From Huiozyma naganishii CBS 8797 (taxonomy: Eukaryota; Ascomycota; Saccharomycetes; Saccharomycetales; Saccharomycetaceae): DNA of 64,000 nt. The translations under genes and the position numbers were made by a program. The stretch covers positions 434,001-498,000 of the forward strand of contig NC_035924.1 of the NCBI RefSeq assembly GCF_000348985.1, written 5' to 3'. The stretch's first letter is position 1. Every line of letters begins with the position of its first letter. Under the pieces are notes generated by a model, which had not been told where the DNA came from, searched no databases, and was given only the letters and a program-made list of their open reading frames with translations. This document shows, piece after piece, positions 9,105 to 19,134 of this stretch.

Positions 9105-9535
9105 ATGGCGGTATGTACCCTACCAACAGGAATAATTAACTAGAAGTTTGGTTTAACAACTGATGTGGATTGCTTTGCCCACTTTTTTAGTGATCCTGGA
9201 TGAAGGGACCACTGATATTTTTTTAAGAGATGCTATTGTTTTACGGCGGGAACCATACTACCGAATGATTGATACAGGATAGGTACCATCTGATGCTTTT
9301 CCAAGCGATAGGTTAGCAACTTCTTGATATTAATGTAAATGTGACTGGAATACTAACATGGACAATTTTACTTCCATTCCTTTAGGCTCAAAAATCCTTC
9401 AAGATCAAGCAAAGATTGGCTAAGGCCAAGAAGCAAAACAGACCATTGCCGCAATGGGTCAGATTAAGAACTAACAACACCGTTCGTTATAATGCCAAGA
9501 GAAGAAACTGGAGAAGAACCAAGATGAACATCTAA
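9105..9535 (+). CDS. RPL39: Ribosomal protein eL39 (Rpl39), one intron
   Basis: A 51-aa large-subunit protein lining the end of the peptide exit tunnel. Exon 1 is only six bases (9105-9110, ATGGCG). The intron is 9111-9385, with donor GTATGT, branch point TACTAAC at 9351-9357 and acceptor TTTAG. Exon 2 is 9386-9535, beginning with Ala-Gln-Lys. The splice yields [15 protein letters not shown] and ends NWRRTKMNI, matching the S. cerevisiae protein in length and in intron position after codon 2. The gene was too short and too split for simple ORF calling. The CDS was built by joining the exons. Confidence 0.96.
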
Positions 9536-10155
9536 GAGGGAATATTAGAAACTTTACGAACACAGGTGCTGTTCTACTCGTTTCAAATATATAAATACCC
9601 GTATACATAATTATTCATGGCATTTTGTAATAAAAGCAGGTTGTCAAGTTTTTAGGTCTTATCATTTTTAACAAAGGCGATTGGAACAGCACAGCATGCA
9701 GCAGCAGGTGTGTGGCATTAACATATATCAGAGATTATTTTATTGTAAAAAACACTGAAATCAGTAAGTTGAACTTTCAGATACTATCTAGCATTAATGG
9801 TGTTATTAGAGCTCATCATTATATGTTAATGTGATAATTTTACAGAAAGACGTTCTCGTCTAAAAATGGAAAATTATATTTAATATCACTAACCAGGGGC
9901 CTAGCTTGCCATGGCGCCCTGGCCAGTCGTGAAGGACATTGTGTATCGAATGCAATTTTTCGGCGTTATTTGTTTCTTATATAGTTATTTTGGTGGTCAT
10001 GAGATAGGAAGAAAAACAAAAAAAATTTAAAAGTCGATCTTTTAGGGCTTTTGGCGGAAGAGAGAAAGGAAGATGTAGCTTGAGTGCAGATATGGATAAG
10101 TCTTCATTAACCTGTAATGAATAAAGGACATCCAGTTTTTTATTTGAAAAGTTTT
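9536..10155. other. RPL39 / SWE1 convergent 3' region
   Basis: 620 bp, AT-rich, with TATATA-type 3'-end elements after RPL39. The one unusual element is a GC-rich hairpin at 9893-9922. No ORF of note. Confidence 0.6.
9893..9922. repeat. GC-rich imperfect hairpin
   Basis: CCAGGGGCC and GGCGCCCTGG can pair over nine positions with one bulged G around an 11-nt loop. It stands out in otherwise AT-rich DNA. Confidence 0.6.
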
Positions 10156-12639
10156 TTATTCAAAATACTTTGGTTTTGGCCCAAAATCGTCCTCCTGGAT
10201 AATTGCGCCAGCGTTCCTCGTTCGCTCCACGTACCGACATTCCTCGGTGTTTAGGATCTGACTAGCGGTAGGTCTACGGTTATAATTAGGATCGATCATG
10301 TGTTTCACTATTTTTTCTAATGATTTGCCGTCAATCAAAAACTTAGGTACCCACGCAGGTATGTTTCTATTTTCAGAACTAGATGTGGCTGCTCGGCTAT
10401 TATTTGGTGAGCTTAAGTTCCTGCTGTCCCCCATTGCTGAATGCACGTTGAATTCAAAGTTTGTGTCGACTTTTGTACTCTCTGAGAAAAATGATTCGGA
10501 ATGGATGTCATTCGAGCTCAGTCCACCCGCATCAGACAAATCTCCAGATCGTAGTTTATGCCACGCATTACCATTGTCCGGGAGTACAACATTTGCCGCA
10601 ATCTCAACCATGATGAGTCCTAGAGAGAAAATATCAGCCCTGAAATCATAAATACTGTCTGAAATGATTTCGGGTGCTATGTACTCCCTGTCACCTTCAT
10701 TCTCAAAACTTAAATCTTCCAGTGGTAAGTGTGTCGCCATACCAAAATCACCAAGCTTCAAATTCCCCTCAAACGTTAACATTATGTTTGCAGGTTTTAG
10801 ATCAAGATGAACGATTTGACAAGAGTCGTGAATAAACCGCAATGCTAAGCAAAGTTCTACCATGATTTTCCATATTCTCCAATCATCCAGTCTTGTATTC
10901 TTCGCAACAACTTGATCTTGTAGAAATTTGTCAAGGTTTCCGTTCTCGTAATACTCGCACATTAGGTAGAAAGTATCCATGTGTTTCCATGAACTTATAA
11001 ACTCGATAACATACTCCTTGCCTTCCTGGTCCAGAGACGTATCTTGAATCTCGGCTAATAGTTTTATTTCTTGAAGAATACGGCTCAAGGGGTTCTTACG
11101 GTTTGGTGTAAGCGACTTTATGGCATATTTTTTGCTGGTCTCTGGGAATGTTGCCTGATATACTCTAGAGAACTCTCCTTCCCCAATGACATGAACGTTA
11201 CTAAACTTTTCGAACAAATGAGTATCGGGGTTCAAGGGGGGCTGTGTGTAATTAACCTTGGCGTTGATGTTCCGATTGGTTTTACTAGAGGGTAAATGAG
11301 TTTTTTGACCATCAGTATTTCCTTCTTCATATGACAGCCTTGGTTTCGTTCCCATGATGTTTTTCATCCTTGTTGGAGTCGATAGACATTGGTCTGAATC
11401 ACTATCTAATGTCCTGATCGGGGATAATGATGCCCTTTTTGTGGAAAGTTTTAAGGGTGGAGGGAATTTCATGATGTATGATATTCGGTCATCATCAAAG
11501 TTTCGTTTATCATCAGTATCATTAGCCAGCTTGGTAGTTGAACCATTGTTATTGTGTGCATTGTTGTCATTATCTGTACCATATAAGTCGTCAGTGAACT
11601 GCTGGAGACTGTTGGACAGTTCAATGTTCTTAAGAACAGCAGAGTCTCTTGATTTTTTGATTTTTTTAAAAATGTTCAGTCCATGTTGTGGAGAGTGAGC
11701 ATCATATTCGTTTGAGGCTATTAATTTATCATTATTTCGGTGGAACGATGGACTCAGTGGAGAGGTGTTTATTACAGTTTCTGAAAGCGGCAACTTTGGT
11801 ACCGTTATGTTGAAAGGTGATTGAGAGTTATTGGGTTCCGCAAAACTGGAGTCACTGGTAAAATCTTCACCGTTACGAAACGCAGGGGAAAGCATTGGTC
11901 TCTCCATTAGAAACGGGCGGTGTGTATTGACTTGTTTTTCCATTAGAGGGTACTTCTTAACTGGGGTATTTGGTATCGTTAATTTTTTGGGGTATAGTGC
12001 AGAGGTTTGTTTCTGCAAGATTTTGGATCGTAGAGCCTTGGTGTGTATTGTGTTCGGATTCGGTATTGAAGAGGCGGTTACTGGCGCATTGAATGAATCA
12101 ACCACATCATTTTCCTGGTTGGAATTAGGCCATTCCTTTTTCAGACTAGATGACGATTTGTATTTCCATTTCCTCAGCGTGGCCGGGTCCTTTACAAATG
12201 GTGATAACTCGGATTTGGATGCAGTACGTTTCAATGTCGGCGTAGTGGGATTATTGTCTTCAAAGGGGGACCAGCGATTTATGTACAGGCCAACATTGTC
12301 ATTTTCTTCATGTATGTGTATTAGATTGGGATTTGTAGCACAATCCTCATTCATGGGTTGTTTTGTCGAATTTAAAGATAGATTCAAAGTTCTTGCACTT
12401 CGCGTTAGCTTTCGGTTTGAGTAAGGAAAAAAAGTGAGATTGTTATTAGTTGAAGGTGAAAGTCCGCGGCCGACTAAACTATGTCGTTCTATTGGAGAAT
12501 TGTTTTGTTCGTCTTCGTTGTCACTACCTGAAATTTCGCTACTCGATAGAAATGAGTCGGTCATATGTATATTCCTGTCATCATCTGTGTTTGTTTCGGG
12601 GAACCTATTCCGACCGTCGAACGCGTCATTGGAATTCAT
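10156..12639 (-). CDS. SWE1: Swe1, Wee1-type Cdk-inhibitory kinase
   Basis: Dual-specificity kinase that phosphorylates Tyr19 of Cdc28 and delays mitosis in the morphogenesis checkpoint. The product is 827 aa from the first in-frame ATG (MNSNDAFDG), against 819 in S. cerevisiae; the longer open frame upstream begins at TTG. About 480 residues of Ser/Asn-rich regulatory sequence with many S/T-P sites precede the kinase domain. That domain has glycine loop GEGEFSRVYQ, Lys in YAIKSL, catalytic HLDLKPANIM (the Wee1-type replacement of HRD by HLD), LGDFGMA, and DREYIAPEI. A Ser/Asn-rich insert lies between the late kinase subdomains. MCB and SCB sites in the upstream region fit G1/S expression. 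Synteny: YJL187C. Confidence 0.96.
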   Translation of the reverse strand: MNSNDAFDGRNRFPETNTDDDRNIHMTDSFLSSSEISGSDNEDEQNNSPIERHSLVGRGLSPSTNNNLTFFPYSNRKLTRSARTLNLSLNSTKQPMNEDCATNPNLIHIHEENDNVGLYINRWSPFEDNNPTTPTLKRTASKSELSPFVKDPATLRKWKYKSSSSLKKEWPNSNQENDVVDSFNAPVTASSIPNPNTIHTKALRSKILQKQTSALYPKKLTIPNTPVKKYPLMEKQVNTHRPFLMERPMLSPAFRNGEDFTSDSSFAEPNNSQSPFNITVPKLPLSETVINTSPLSPSFHRNNDKLIASNEYDAHSPQHGLNIFKKIKKSRDSAVLKNIELSNSLQQFTDDLYGTDNDNNAHNNNGSTTKLANDTDDKRNFDDDRISYIMKFPPPLKLSTKRASLSPIRTLDSDSDQCLSTPTRMKNIMGTKPRLSYEEGNTDGQKTHLPSSKTNRNINAKVNYTQPPLNPDTHLFEKFSNVHVIGEGEFSRVYQATFPETSKKYAIKSLTPNRKNPLSRILQEIKLLAEIQDTSLDQEGKEYVIEFISSWKHMDTFYLMCEYYENGNLDKFLQDQVVAKNTRLDDWRIWKIMVELCLALRFIHDSCQIVHLDLKPANIMLTFEGNLKLGDFGMATHLPLEDLSFENEGDREYIAPEIISDSIYDFRADIFSLGLIMVEIAANVVLPDNGNAWHKLRSGDLSDAGGLSSNDIHSESFFSESTKVDTNFEFNVHSAMGDSRNLSSPNNSRAATSSSENRNIPAWVPKFLIDGKSLEKIVKHMIDPNYNRRPTASQILNTEECRYVERTRNAGAIIQEDDFGPKPKYFE

Positions 12640-13750
12640 TACCTCTGGTCGCTCAAACTTCGGATAACAGAAGATTTTTTTCAATTCACAGAAAGTCAAT
12701 ATCTTCTACGTGGAAGGGTGCTGTGGATTTTTAAGTTAAATGAAAGTTGAAACAAACTAGAACTGCAAGCATAAACTTAATCTATGAATGGAAAGTTAAT
12801 GGCATAAAGAGCTAAAAGGTTGGATGTTGTGAGTAAAAGAAGATGAGTTTGCTCGTTTCAATGGGTGGACGGTTAACGGTCCTTGGATGTTCCGGTACTC
12901 CTTCCAGGTTTCACAAGAGCTTTCCAAATTCTTTTCAAACTCAAAAACACTCGGTTTTCGTGTTGGTGTTCACCAATAACAATGGTTGTTGGCGACGCGG
13001 AACGCGTGATTGTCCTATTTTTTTTGTTGTTGTTTTTGTTGTTGTAATGCTGCACTGTTTTTTACCTGCAGGACGTGAATTGCAACGCGAAATGCAGAAA
13101 AAAAACTCTCTAAAAGGTAATACACAATTACATCGCAAAGGACGTAAAACATACACTGCAAACTTGAGTACTTCGAGGAATTCCCCCCCTGTCCGATTGT
13201 ACATGCGGAGGGCAACAAAAGGGTACACAATAGATTTGCAACTTCGTAGAAATATGCGTGTTGCGTCTGCAATACGGGCTCGTGCCGGTTCTTGCGGAAT
13301 CCGGCAGATCGTTAAGGCGATTACAAACGACGGTGAATGCACCTTCTTTTGTTTTCCATCTGTCCAATGATACTTTAGGAAACTAGTGATACCAAACTGA
13401 GGGCGCTTCTACGTTTGGTGTCTTCAAGACTGCGACTCCCCCCACAGTGGAAGACAGTTCTAAACTCGACTCAGAATGGATTACGTAAATAGTGATGAAA
13501 ATCCGGCCATCAGAAAGGAAAAAAATAGAACCGAGGAGAAAAAGCTACTCCTTTCTAAAACTTTGAGGTTACTTTCCCCGAGAGGGCAGCACAGAGCGGT
13601 ATCAATTACGTTTGCTAATTGGAAATTGTTATATAGTAGTGGTGTCACTCCCCTTTTGTCATTATCCTCTATACAAAACGAGTGCGATACTGCAGTTACT
13701 TGAGATTAAACACTGAAAACTGCGCTTAAACGAGTGCTAATTTGGAAATC
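12640..13750. other. SWE1 / SYP1 divergent region
   Basis: 1.1 kb with several overlapping small frames but no protein I can support. It contains an MCB (13002-13007), an SCB-like CGCGAAA (13086-13092) and a TTG/TTT-rich microsatellite (about 13018-13046). MNN5 (YJL186W), expected here from S. cerevisiae, is absent. Confidence 0.6.
13002..13007. promoter_or_regulatory. MCB ACGCGT, SWE1/SYP1 promoter
   Basis: An exact MCB about 360 bp upstream of the SWE1 start, with a second ACGCG core at 12994-12998 and CGCGAAA (SCB type) at 13086-13092. SWE1 is a known G1/S (SBF/MBF) target in S. cerevisiae. Confidence 0.5.
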
Positions 13751-16228
13751 ATGAGGGAAGAAAGAACGGAATACTTTGCCATTCTAACAGAAAAGCAACC
13801 CTATGAGGCTACTGAGGCGATTCGGATTAGATTATCCCAGGCAAAGTTGGTCAATAAAGACTTCTATTCGCTATTTAGAGATGTCGCTGAATTGAAGAAG
13901 CACTATGCCCAACAATTGAGGAAGATCATTGCTGAGAACGGAGACTTGGACGCCATTTTGAAGAGGCAAATGTTGGATAATCAGGTTCTGACCTCTGAGG
14001 AAATGTCTAACTTCAAATTCAATTCTCTAGGTGAATTGAATGACCTGTGGTCTACTATTGTTGGCGAGCTGAAAACGGATTTGGAATCCTCTACCCAGTT
14101 TCAAAAATTACTAGAGCATCAGATAGTGAAAACTTTAAAAGAGACTACGGAAACTGACCGCAACTGGGCAGAAAGTAAGAGGTTACATTCCAAGCTAAGT
14201 CGTATCGCTGCTGATATAGACATGTACTCAAAAGATCAAGGCCAACAGGACAGACTTGAACAAGCAAACAGCCAATGGGCATCAGAGGTACCATACCTTG
14301 TAGAAGTTTTCGAGACCTTGGATTACAATCGGTTACAAACTTTGAAGGATTGCCTATTAGCATTCCAAACAGGATTTGGCGATTACTTGTTAAACAACAC
14401 GAAGAGCTCAGAAAATGTAATGGCTAAGTTTTTGGAATTCGATCCTAAGGATGAAATTTCAAGGTTTGCCCGTGATGCCAGCACTTCAAATTTCCTTTTG
14501 AGTGACAATTACGGTACCAATCAGCGTGCTGAAACACATAATGACTACTCAAACCAAACGAAAACTGCTCGCCATAATGCTTCGCCTTCTCATGATAAAA
14601 GGAAAAGTACGTTTGCGCAAATCGGTAGTCGTTTTACATCTGCCTCCACTGTTCTACATCACGATCTGATGAACAATGAGTTTTCGGACTCTGGAAATAA
14701 CATGTCACTGAAGGATAAAAAGTCTTCTCATGGGCTAAAATCGAGAGTGGGGTCCATTTTCGGTAAGAAACTTTTGAATAAAAACAAAAGACCTCAGAGT
14801 GTTACCAATGATTCAATTTCTGAATTGCCGTCCTCTAACTCAGCACGTCACTCGCAAGGAAACACGTCGAGCCAATATAATCTTGGAGGTGATCATGCAA
14901 GACCACGCTCATCGAGTAGACCATACTCCATGCAAAGAAACAACTCGTCATCTACTGCTGGGACACCATTTGCTGAGGTAGATGAACCATCTCAACCAGT
15001 TAAAGACGAGCCAAAGTTCGCAGTGCGTTCTTCTATTCCTGCTTCCCCAGTACGGAACTCTCCTTCCAACCGCTTCTCATTGAATCAGCCTCCGTTGCAA
15101 CCACAACAAAGACCGGCGCCTCTAGCGAATGAACCTCAGTTAAACCAGGGATTATCGCCCGTTGCTCCTCTTCCTGAAAACCCCCAGTTCGGACATGCTG
15201 TTGAGGGAAATAAGCCCCTACACATTCAGGCACCTGCTATCCCGCCATCCAGGAAACACACTGTCTCCAACCGTCTTCCACCTGGACAGTTATCTACGAC
15301 TAGTTCTGTACCCCAATTACAACATGCACCATCTGCTCTGTCGAGTCAGGTTACCGGAGAACTGAGAGAACTAAACCCTCAAGCAACTGGCTCATCTCAA
15401 TCCTTAAATGGCCAATCTTTGTTCCAACATTCGGTTTCCAACGGTACATCAATTGGGTTAAATGCGAGTGTTGCGGAGGTTATCAATGCGACGTTCAAGG
15501 AGGGTGTTCTACGGGACTCTCAGTTAATTGGTGAAATTGCTTTGAGTTATGTGCCAAACACCACCATGAACAATCCCGTACCAGTGGGAATCAATATGAA
15601 AATTAATAACGGTGTCAAGTTCGATAAGATTATGCTGAATCATGCATTTGTTGAACAAGTGGAAAAGGAGAGTTTCAAAGTGAACCCACAGTTCATTGAT
15701 AACAGAACCCTTGGTGCAGTCAAATATTCAGTCAACGAACCTCTAGCGCCAGTTGTTGTTCATCCTGTCTGGAAGTTCGAACCACACCAGTCGAGTGTAG
15801 TCCTCACTGTAAAGATGGCCCCATTTGTTCCTGAAAGGGTGAAGCAGTTAGTATTGGAAGACTTTGTCGTTTTTGCCTCCATCGAGGGTGCCAATGTGGA
15901 CAGTGCTTTGTCGAAACCTCAAGGTTCATTCAACAAAGAGAGAAAGAGAATAACTTGGAAATTTACACAGCCCCTTGTTTTGACAAGAGAATCAGGCGGC
16001 GAGAGGTTGATTGCAAGATTTATAACAGACGGTTTAGCCAAAGAATCTGCTAAGGGTGTTGTAATAAAATATAGCATTCGCGAGCATGAGGGTGAAAATA
16101 TTAGTGTAGGGAGCGGTATTTCTTTGGAAGCACAAGAGTTGGACGTGGAGAATCCATTTGGTGGTGACTGGAAAAAGGTTCATACAAACACAACGCTTGC
16201 TGCCGGGAATTATATTGGTTTAGCATGA
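13751..16228 (+). CDS. SYP1: Syp1, F-BAR/muHD endocytic adaptor and septin regulator
   Basis: Early endocytic adaptor that binds and tubulates membrane, recruits cargo such as Mid2, and regulates septins and Arp2/3. The product is 825 aa from the first ATG (MREERTEYFAILTEK); a TTG three codons upstream is not a likely start. The F-BAR domain covers about residues 1-260 (YEATEAIRIRLSQAKLVNKDFYSLF is typical). A Ser/Pro/Gln-rich linker with basic patches follows (about 260-560), then a mu-homology domain (about 570-825). In S. cerevisiae, SYP1 is YCR030C on chromosome III. Finding it between SWE1 and ATG36 shows that the duplicate on this sister track was the one kept. Confidence 0.95.
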   Translation: MREERTEYFAILTEKQPYEATEAIRIRLSQAKLVNKDFYSLFRDVAELKKHYAQQLRKIIAENGDLDAILKRQMLDNQVLTSEEMSNFKFNSLGELNDLWSTIVGELKTDLESSTQFQKLLEHQIVKTLKETTETDRNWAESKRLHSKLSRIAADIDMYSKDQGQQDRLEQANSQWASEVPYLVEVFETLDYNRLQTLKDCLLAFQTGFGDYLLNNTKSSENVMAKFLEFDPKDEISRFARDASTSNFLLSDNYGTNQRAETHNDYSNQTKTARHNASPSHDKRKSTFAQIGSRFTSASTVLHHDLMNNEFSDSGNNMSLKDKKSSHGLKSRVGSIFGKKLLNKNKRPQSVTNDSISELPSSNSARHSQGNTSSQYNLGGDHARPRSSSRPYSMQRNNSSSTAGTPFAEVDEPSQPVKDEPKFAVRSSIPASPVRNSPSNRFSLNQPPLQPQQRPAPLANEPQLNQGLSPVAPLPENPQFGHAVEGNKPLHIQAPAIPPSRKHTVSNRLPPGQLSTTSSVPQLQHAPSALSSQVTGELRELNPQATGSSQSLNGQSLFQHSVSNGTSIGLNASVAEVINATFKEGVLRDSQLIGEIALSYVPNTTMNNPVPVGINMKINNGVKFDKIMLNHAFVEQVEKESFKVNPQFIDNRTLGAVKYSVNEPLAPVVVHPVWKFEPHQSSVVLTVKMAPFVPERVKQLVLEDFVVFASIEGANVDSALSKPQGSFNKERKRITWKFTQPLVLTRESGGERLIARFITDGLAKESAKGVVIKYSIREHEGENISVGSGISLEAQELDVENPFGGDWKKVHTNTTLAAGNYIGLA

Positions 16229-16412
16229 TCTCTCTGTACACTTCTTTGCAAGTTTGTAACTTTATGTGATAAATGAAATTTTATATTGAAGATAAGGCGT
16301 TCCTCTCTTTTGGTAGGTGTAGTATATATCTGTAATGTGTATGAATGAAAAGTTTTCGGAATTCTGGTTTTTCGATTTTTGTTGGGATTTTGTTTCACAG
16401 CAACGCACACAG

Positions 16413-17183
16413 TTAGGGCCCAATAGTGTTAGCAGAGAGGGATCGGCTTAGCCACGATTCTACAGAAATGGAAGCTTTAGATTGGATACTCTCTAAGTAG
16501 GCGTTGGTATCCTCTGAGAATCGCTCTTGATGATGTATCTGGTCTAAATCATTTGGACCTTCCCAAAAAACTGATGGAATTGGCCTGAATTGATATTTCG
16601 TATTACGACGAATATTTGTACGACAGCGAGAAAGATATGGCTGTAAAATTCTGGAGAGCTTTTTCATAGCTTTTAGTTGAGAAGGGGGTAATGATTCGAA
16701 TGTAGAATGCAAATAGCCCATGTGTAAAAATATGGAAGCTCCGGTATCTGTATACTTTTGTAGGTAATCGGACTTACTTCCAGTCAATAAATCAATAATA
16801 TTCAGCTCATATGAGGATATTGATTGAGAATCCTCTTGGTTTTCAGTTGATAAAATATCGGAGTTATATTCGTCTGAAGCATACGAGATCTGATTGCACC
16901 ACTTATCAACCGGCGTTGAAAGAAGATTGGGCATGATTTCAATAAACAAAGAAGGATCTTCAACGGACCCTGAGCAACTGGACAAAATTTCATGTTCTTC
17001 CTTATCAGAATTAACAGATTCGCCGTCCACCACATCAAAGAAATGTTCCTCCTCATTCCTTCTGGGGTAAGAAACTGTAACCTGAGTTGAGTGTGCCTTA
17101 GGGTAATTTTTCATCATTTGGACTGCTGTTATAGTGTATATGAAGCAGTTGATGTGAAGATAAGCCCTCGCGGGACGTATCAT
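16413..17183 (-). CDS. ATG36: Probable Atg36, pexophagy receptor
   Basis: A 256-aa frame in the syntenic slot of YJL185C (ATG36, 293 aa). In S. cerevisiae, Atg36 binds Pex3 on peroxisomes and Atg8/Atg11 to deliver them to the vacuole. The sequence is acidic and Ser-rich in the middle (EEHFFDVVDGESVNSDKEEHE) with several aromatic-acidic motifs that could bind Atg8. It has a conserved-looking C-terminal part (LKAMKKLSRILQPYLSRC). The first 22 residues are hydrophobic-leaning, and translation may instead begin at the Met-Met pair at residues 23-24. The protein evolves fast, so the name rests mainly on position and size. It converges with SYP1 (184-bp gap). Confidence 0.6.
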   Translation of the reverse strand: MIRPARAYLHINCFIYTITAVQMMKNYPKAHSTQVTVSYPRRNEEEHFFDVVDGESVNSDKEEHEILSSCSGSVEDPSLFIEIMPNLLSTPVDKWCNQISYASDEYNSDILSTENQEDSQSISSYELNIIDLLTGSKSDYLQKYTDTGASIFLHMGYLHSTFESLPPSQLKAMKKLSRILQPYLSRCRTNIRRNTKYQFRPIPSVFWEGPNDLDQIHHQERFSEDTNAYLESIQSKASISVESWLSRSLSANTIGP

Positions 17184-17994
17184 TTAACCTTGGCTTTATT
17201 TTTAAAGGGTGATATTTAATCTTTTTTTTTATTCTCATCTAAAGAAACTGTGGTAAAATCTCTCAACAGTCTGAACGTTAGAGATCTGCAAAGATGTTGC
17301 ATAAAAATTCTAATAAGGCCATTAAGTAAGAACACTGTATATACTGAATATATGCTCTATGTTATTCAATATTTTGATTATTTTGCGGTAACTACTTTTA
17401 GGGGATAATGGAAAGCCTAATAACTTCTTAACGCTTCTCAACTTCTAAACGTCTTCATGTAGGCACTGAAAGGTTGTTTATGCAACGCTTTCTGGGTAGC
17501 ATATTTCTGTCACTATATATTGACGGTTTCATTAACAGTAAAGTTTGTTTACGGAAATAGGAAGTGTGGTGTTGATTAAGCTTTGGGGTGAAATAGATAT
17601 TATGAGCTGATATGTAATCTTAAAATCCGGGTGGTAAAGAATCACGTTCAGACTGTTTGTAATATTTAGATATCGTGTTCACCACTTTCTGTTTTCAATT
17701 GGATGTAATATTTTTTTGTGGATGATTGATTAAGGTAGAGATAGGTACTTCTCCGTTTTATAGTTATCTCTATGTATTTTGAACACTGGGTGAGGGGATT
17801 GCCTGGTAGGGGTAATTATATTGCATATGGTTTTATTATTAATTACAGTATGTTGTATCATCCTAAAGCTAAACGTTACTATCACACTTTTTAGAGTTTC
17901 TTGTACAATAGTTTATATCATTTTCTTATTTTTATCTTTATCAGTTTATTTCAGATTTATTTCTTAATAATTCACTATTTATTTAAACAAAACA

Positions 17995-18084
17995 ATGAGA
18001 AGTATCGAAGAGATAGAAGACAGAAGAAACGGGCTGTTTCTGTTAAATATCGTCTTTTTCGCCGTGACTATCCGTTTTGAGTAG
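17995..18084 (+). CDS. Candidate 29-aa small ORF with membrane-like segment
   Basis: ATG at 17995 to TAG at 18082-18084. The peptide has a charged start (MRSIEEIEDRRN) followed by a hydrophobic run of about 14 residues (GLFLLNIVFFAVTI) and ends RFE. The upstream sequence is a T-rich stretch leading into AAACAAAACA directly before the ATG, the kind of leader seen on well-expressed yeast genes. I do not recognise the peptide. Chance occurrence of a 29-codon frame is common, so the support is the leader plus the amphipathic charged-then-hydrophobic pattern. Confidence 0.25.
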   Translation: MRSIEEIEDRRNGLFLLNIVFFAVTIRFE

Positions 18085-18996
18085 AGATTAAGAGATGATT
18101 TAGGTTAAGTTGACTTCTTAATTATACTATTTAAGTATAAGGTTCGATGGTCTCTTCTGTATGTTCAGAAAGATAGAGACCAGTACTATGGATATAACTA
18201 GTCTTTATATATGTGAGAATTTCCCAGATAATCTCAGAGTAGTATGTATGTTTCACAATGTAACATATTAACTTCCTCGTGGGATTAGTGTTATACGTTT
18301 CATAGTTGTCACGTATCATTATCGTTTCATATTCTGTTTATGCCTATGATGATATCTTATCACCCCTATAATAGTCATTTTTTATATTCAGCAGTTTTTG
18401 CAAACTAACATAAAACTCAGAGCAGTCAAAGTTACCAGATTGTAAGCATACCAACTACTGTAAACATAACCGTGCTTCATGGTTCCTCTGACACAAAAAT
18501 GCCGAAGAATTGTGAATGAAACGAGTAGTAACCTTGTATTGGGTAATCAGCCATTCCCCCTTTTTTAAGACTAAGCTGACACTACTAACTAGAAAGGGTT
18601 AGAACTTTGGCCTTGTTGTCTTAAAATCAACATAGTAAAAAATTTATGTAATGTGCATAACGTTGAAATGAATTCCCACATTTAGCTTACGAGGCATTTC
18701 CGAGGTCCTATCGATTAATAATGAGAGTCATCTTTAAACAATATTTCCTAGACAAGGGTGTAAACGTTACGGGTCTACCAAGAGCTTCAAATATCTTTCC
18801 TTACCATTTTGCTCTTTTCTAACGAAAAGAACAAATACACATTTTTTCTATTGGATCTGGGATCCTGCCAAATGTGATAAATCAAGATATATGAATAAAC
18901 CAGAGATTCAGTATGATATAAATGGTAAGACCAAATCATGTCATATTACCGATGCCTAATCTTCTGGACTGTTTGTAACGTTTTCCAAGTACCCAC

Positions 18997-19004
18997 CACG
19001 TGAC
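18997..19004. promoter_or_regulatory. Cbf1 (CPF1) site upstream of GON7
   Basis: CACGTGAC is the complement of the full Cbf1 site GTCACGTG, 131 bp upstream of the GON7 ATG. Confidence 0.5.
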
Positions 19005-19134
19005 TGCACTACTCATAGCTCAACTTAGTTGTAGAAAAAAAGAAGAGCACACACACTGAGATGAACAACTCAACGTGGCTGATTCAACAGCTTGCCCATC
19101 TTCCCAACAACCTGTGCCTCCATATCGAATCAAA

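Larger units (their letters stand above)
17184..19134. other. 1.95-kb AT-rich gene-poor interval, ATG36 / GON7
   Basis: The longest stretch in the window without a gene. It is AT-rich, with frequent stops in all frames. It contains a 29-codon candidate ORF (17995-18084), an isolated TACTAAC at 18583-18589 without a matching gene, and a Cbf1 site close to GON7. I see no tRNA boxes, no CDEIII-like centromere element and no LTR. Confidence 0.6.

Noticed and set aside
18300..18380. Centromere-like element (GTTTATGCCTATG in an AT-rich gap)
   Set aside because: The CCGAA core of CDEIII and a nearby CDEI plus AT-rich CDEII are missing, and the syntenic region in S. cerevisiae is far from the centromere.
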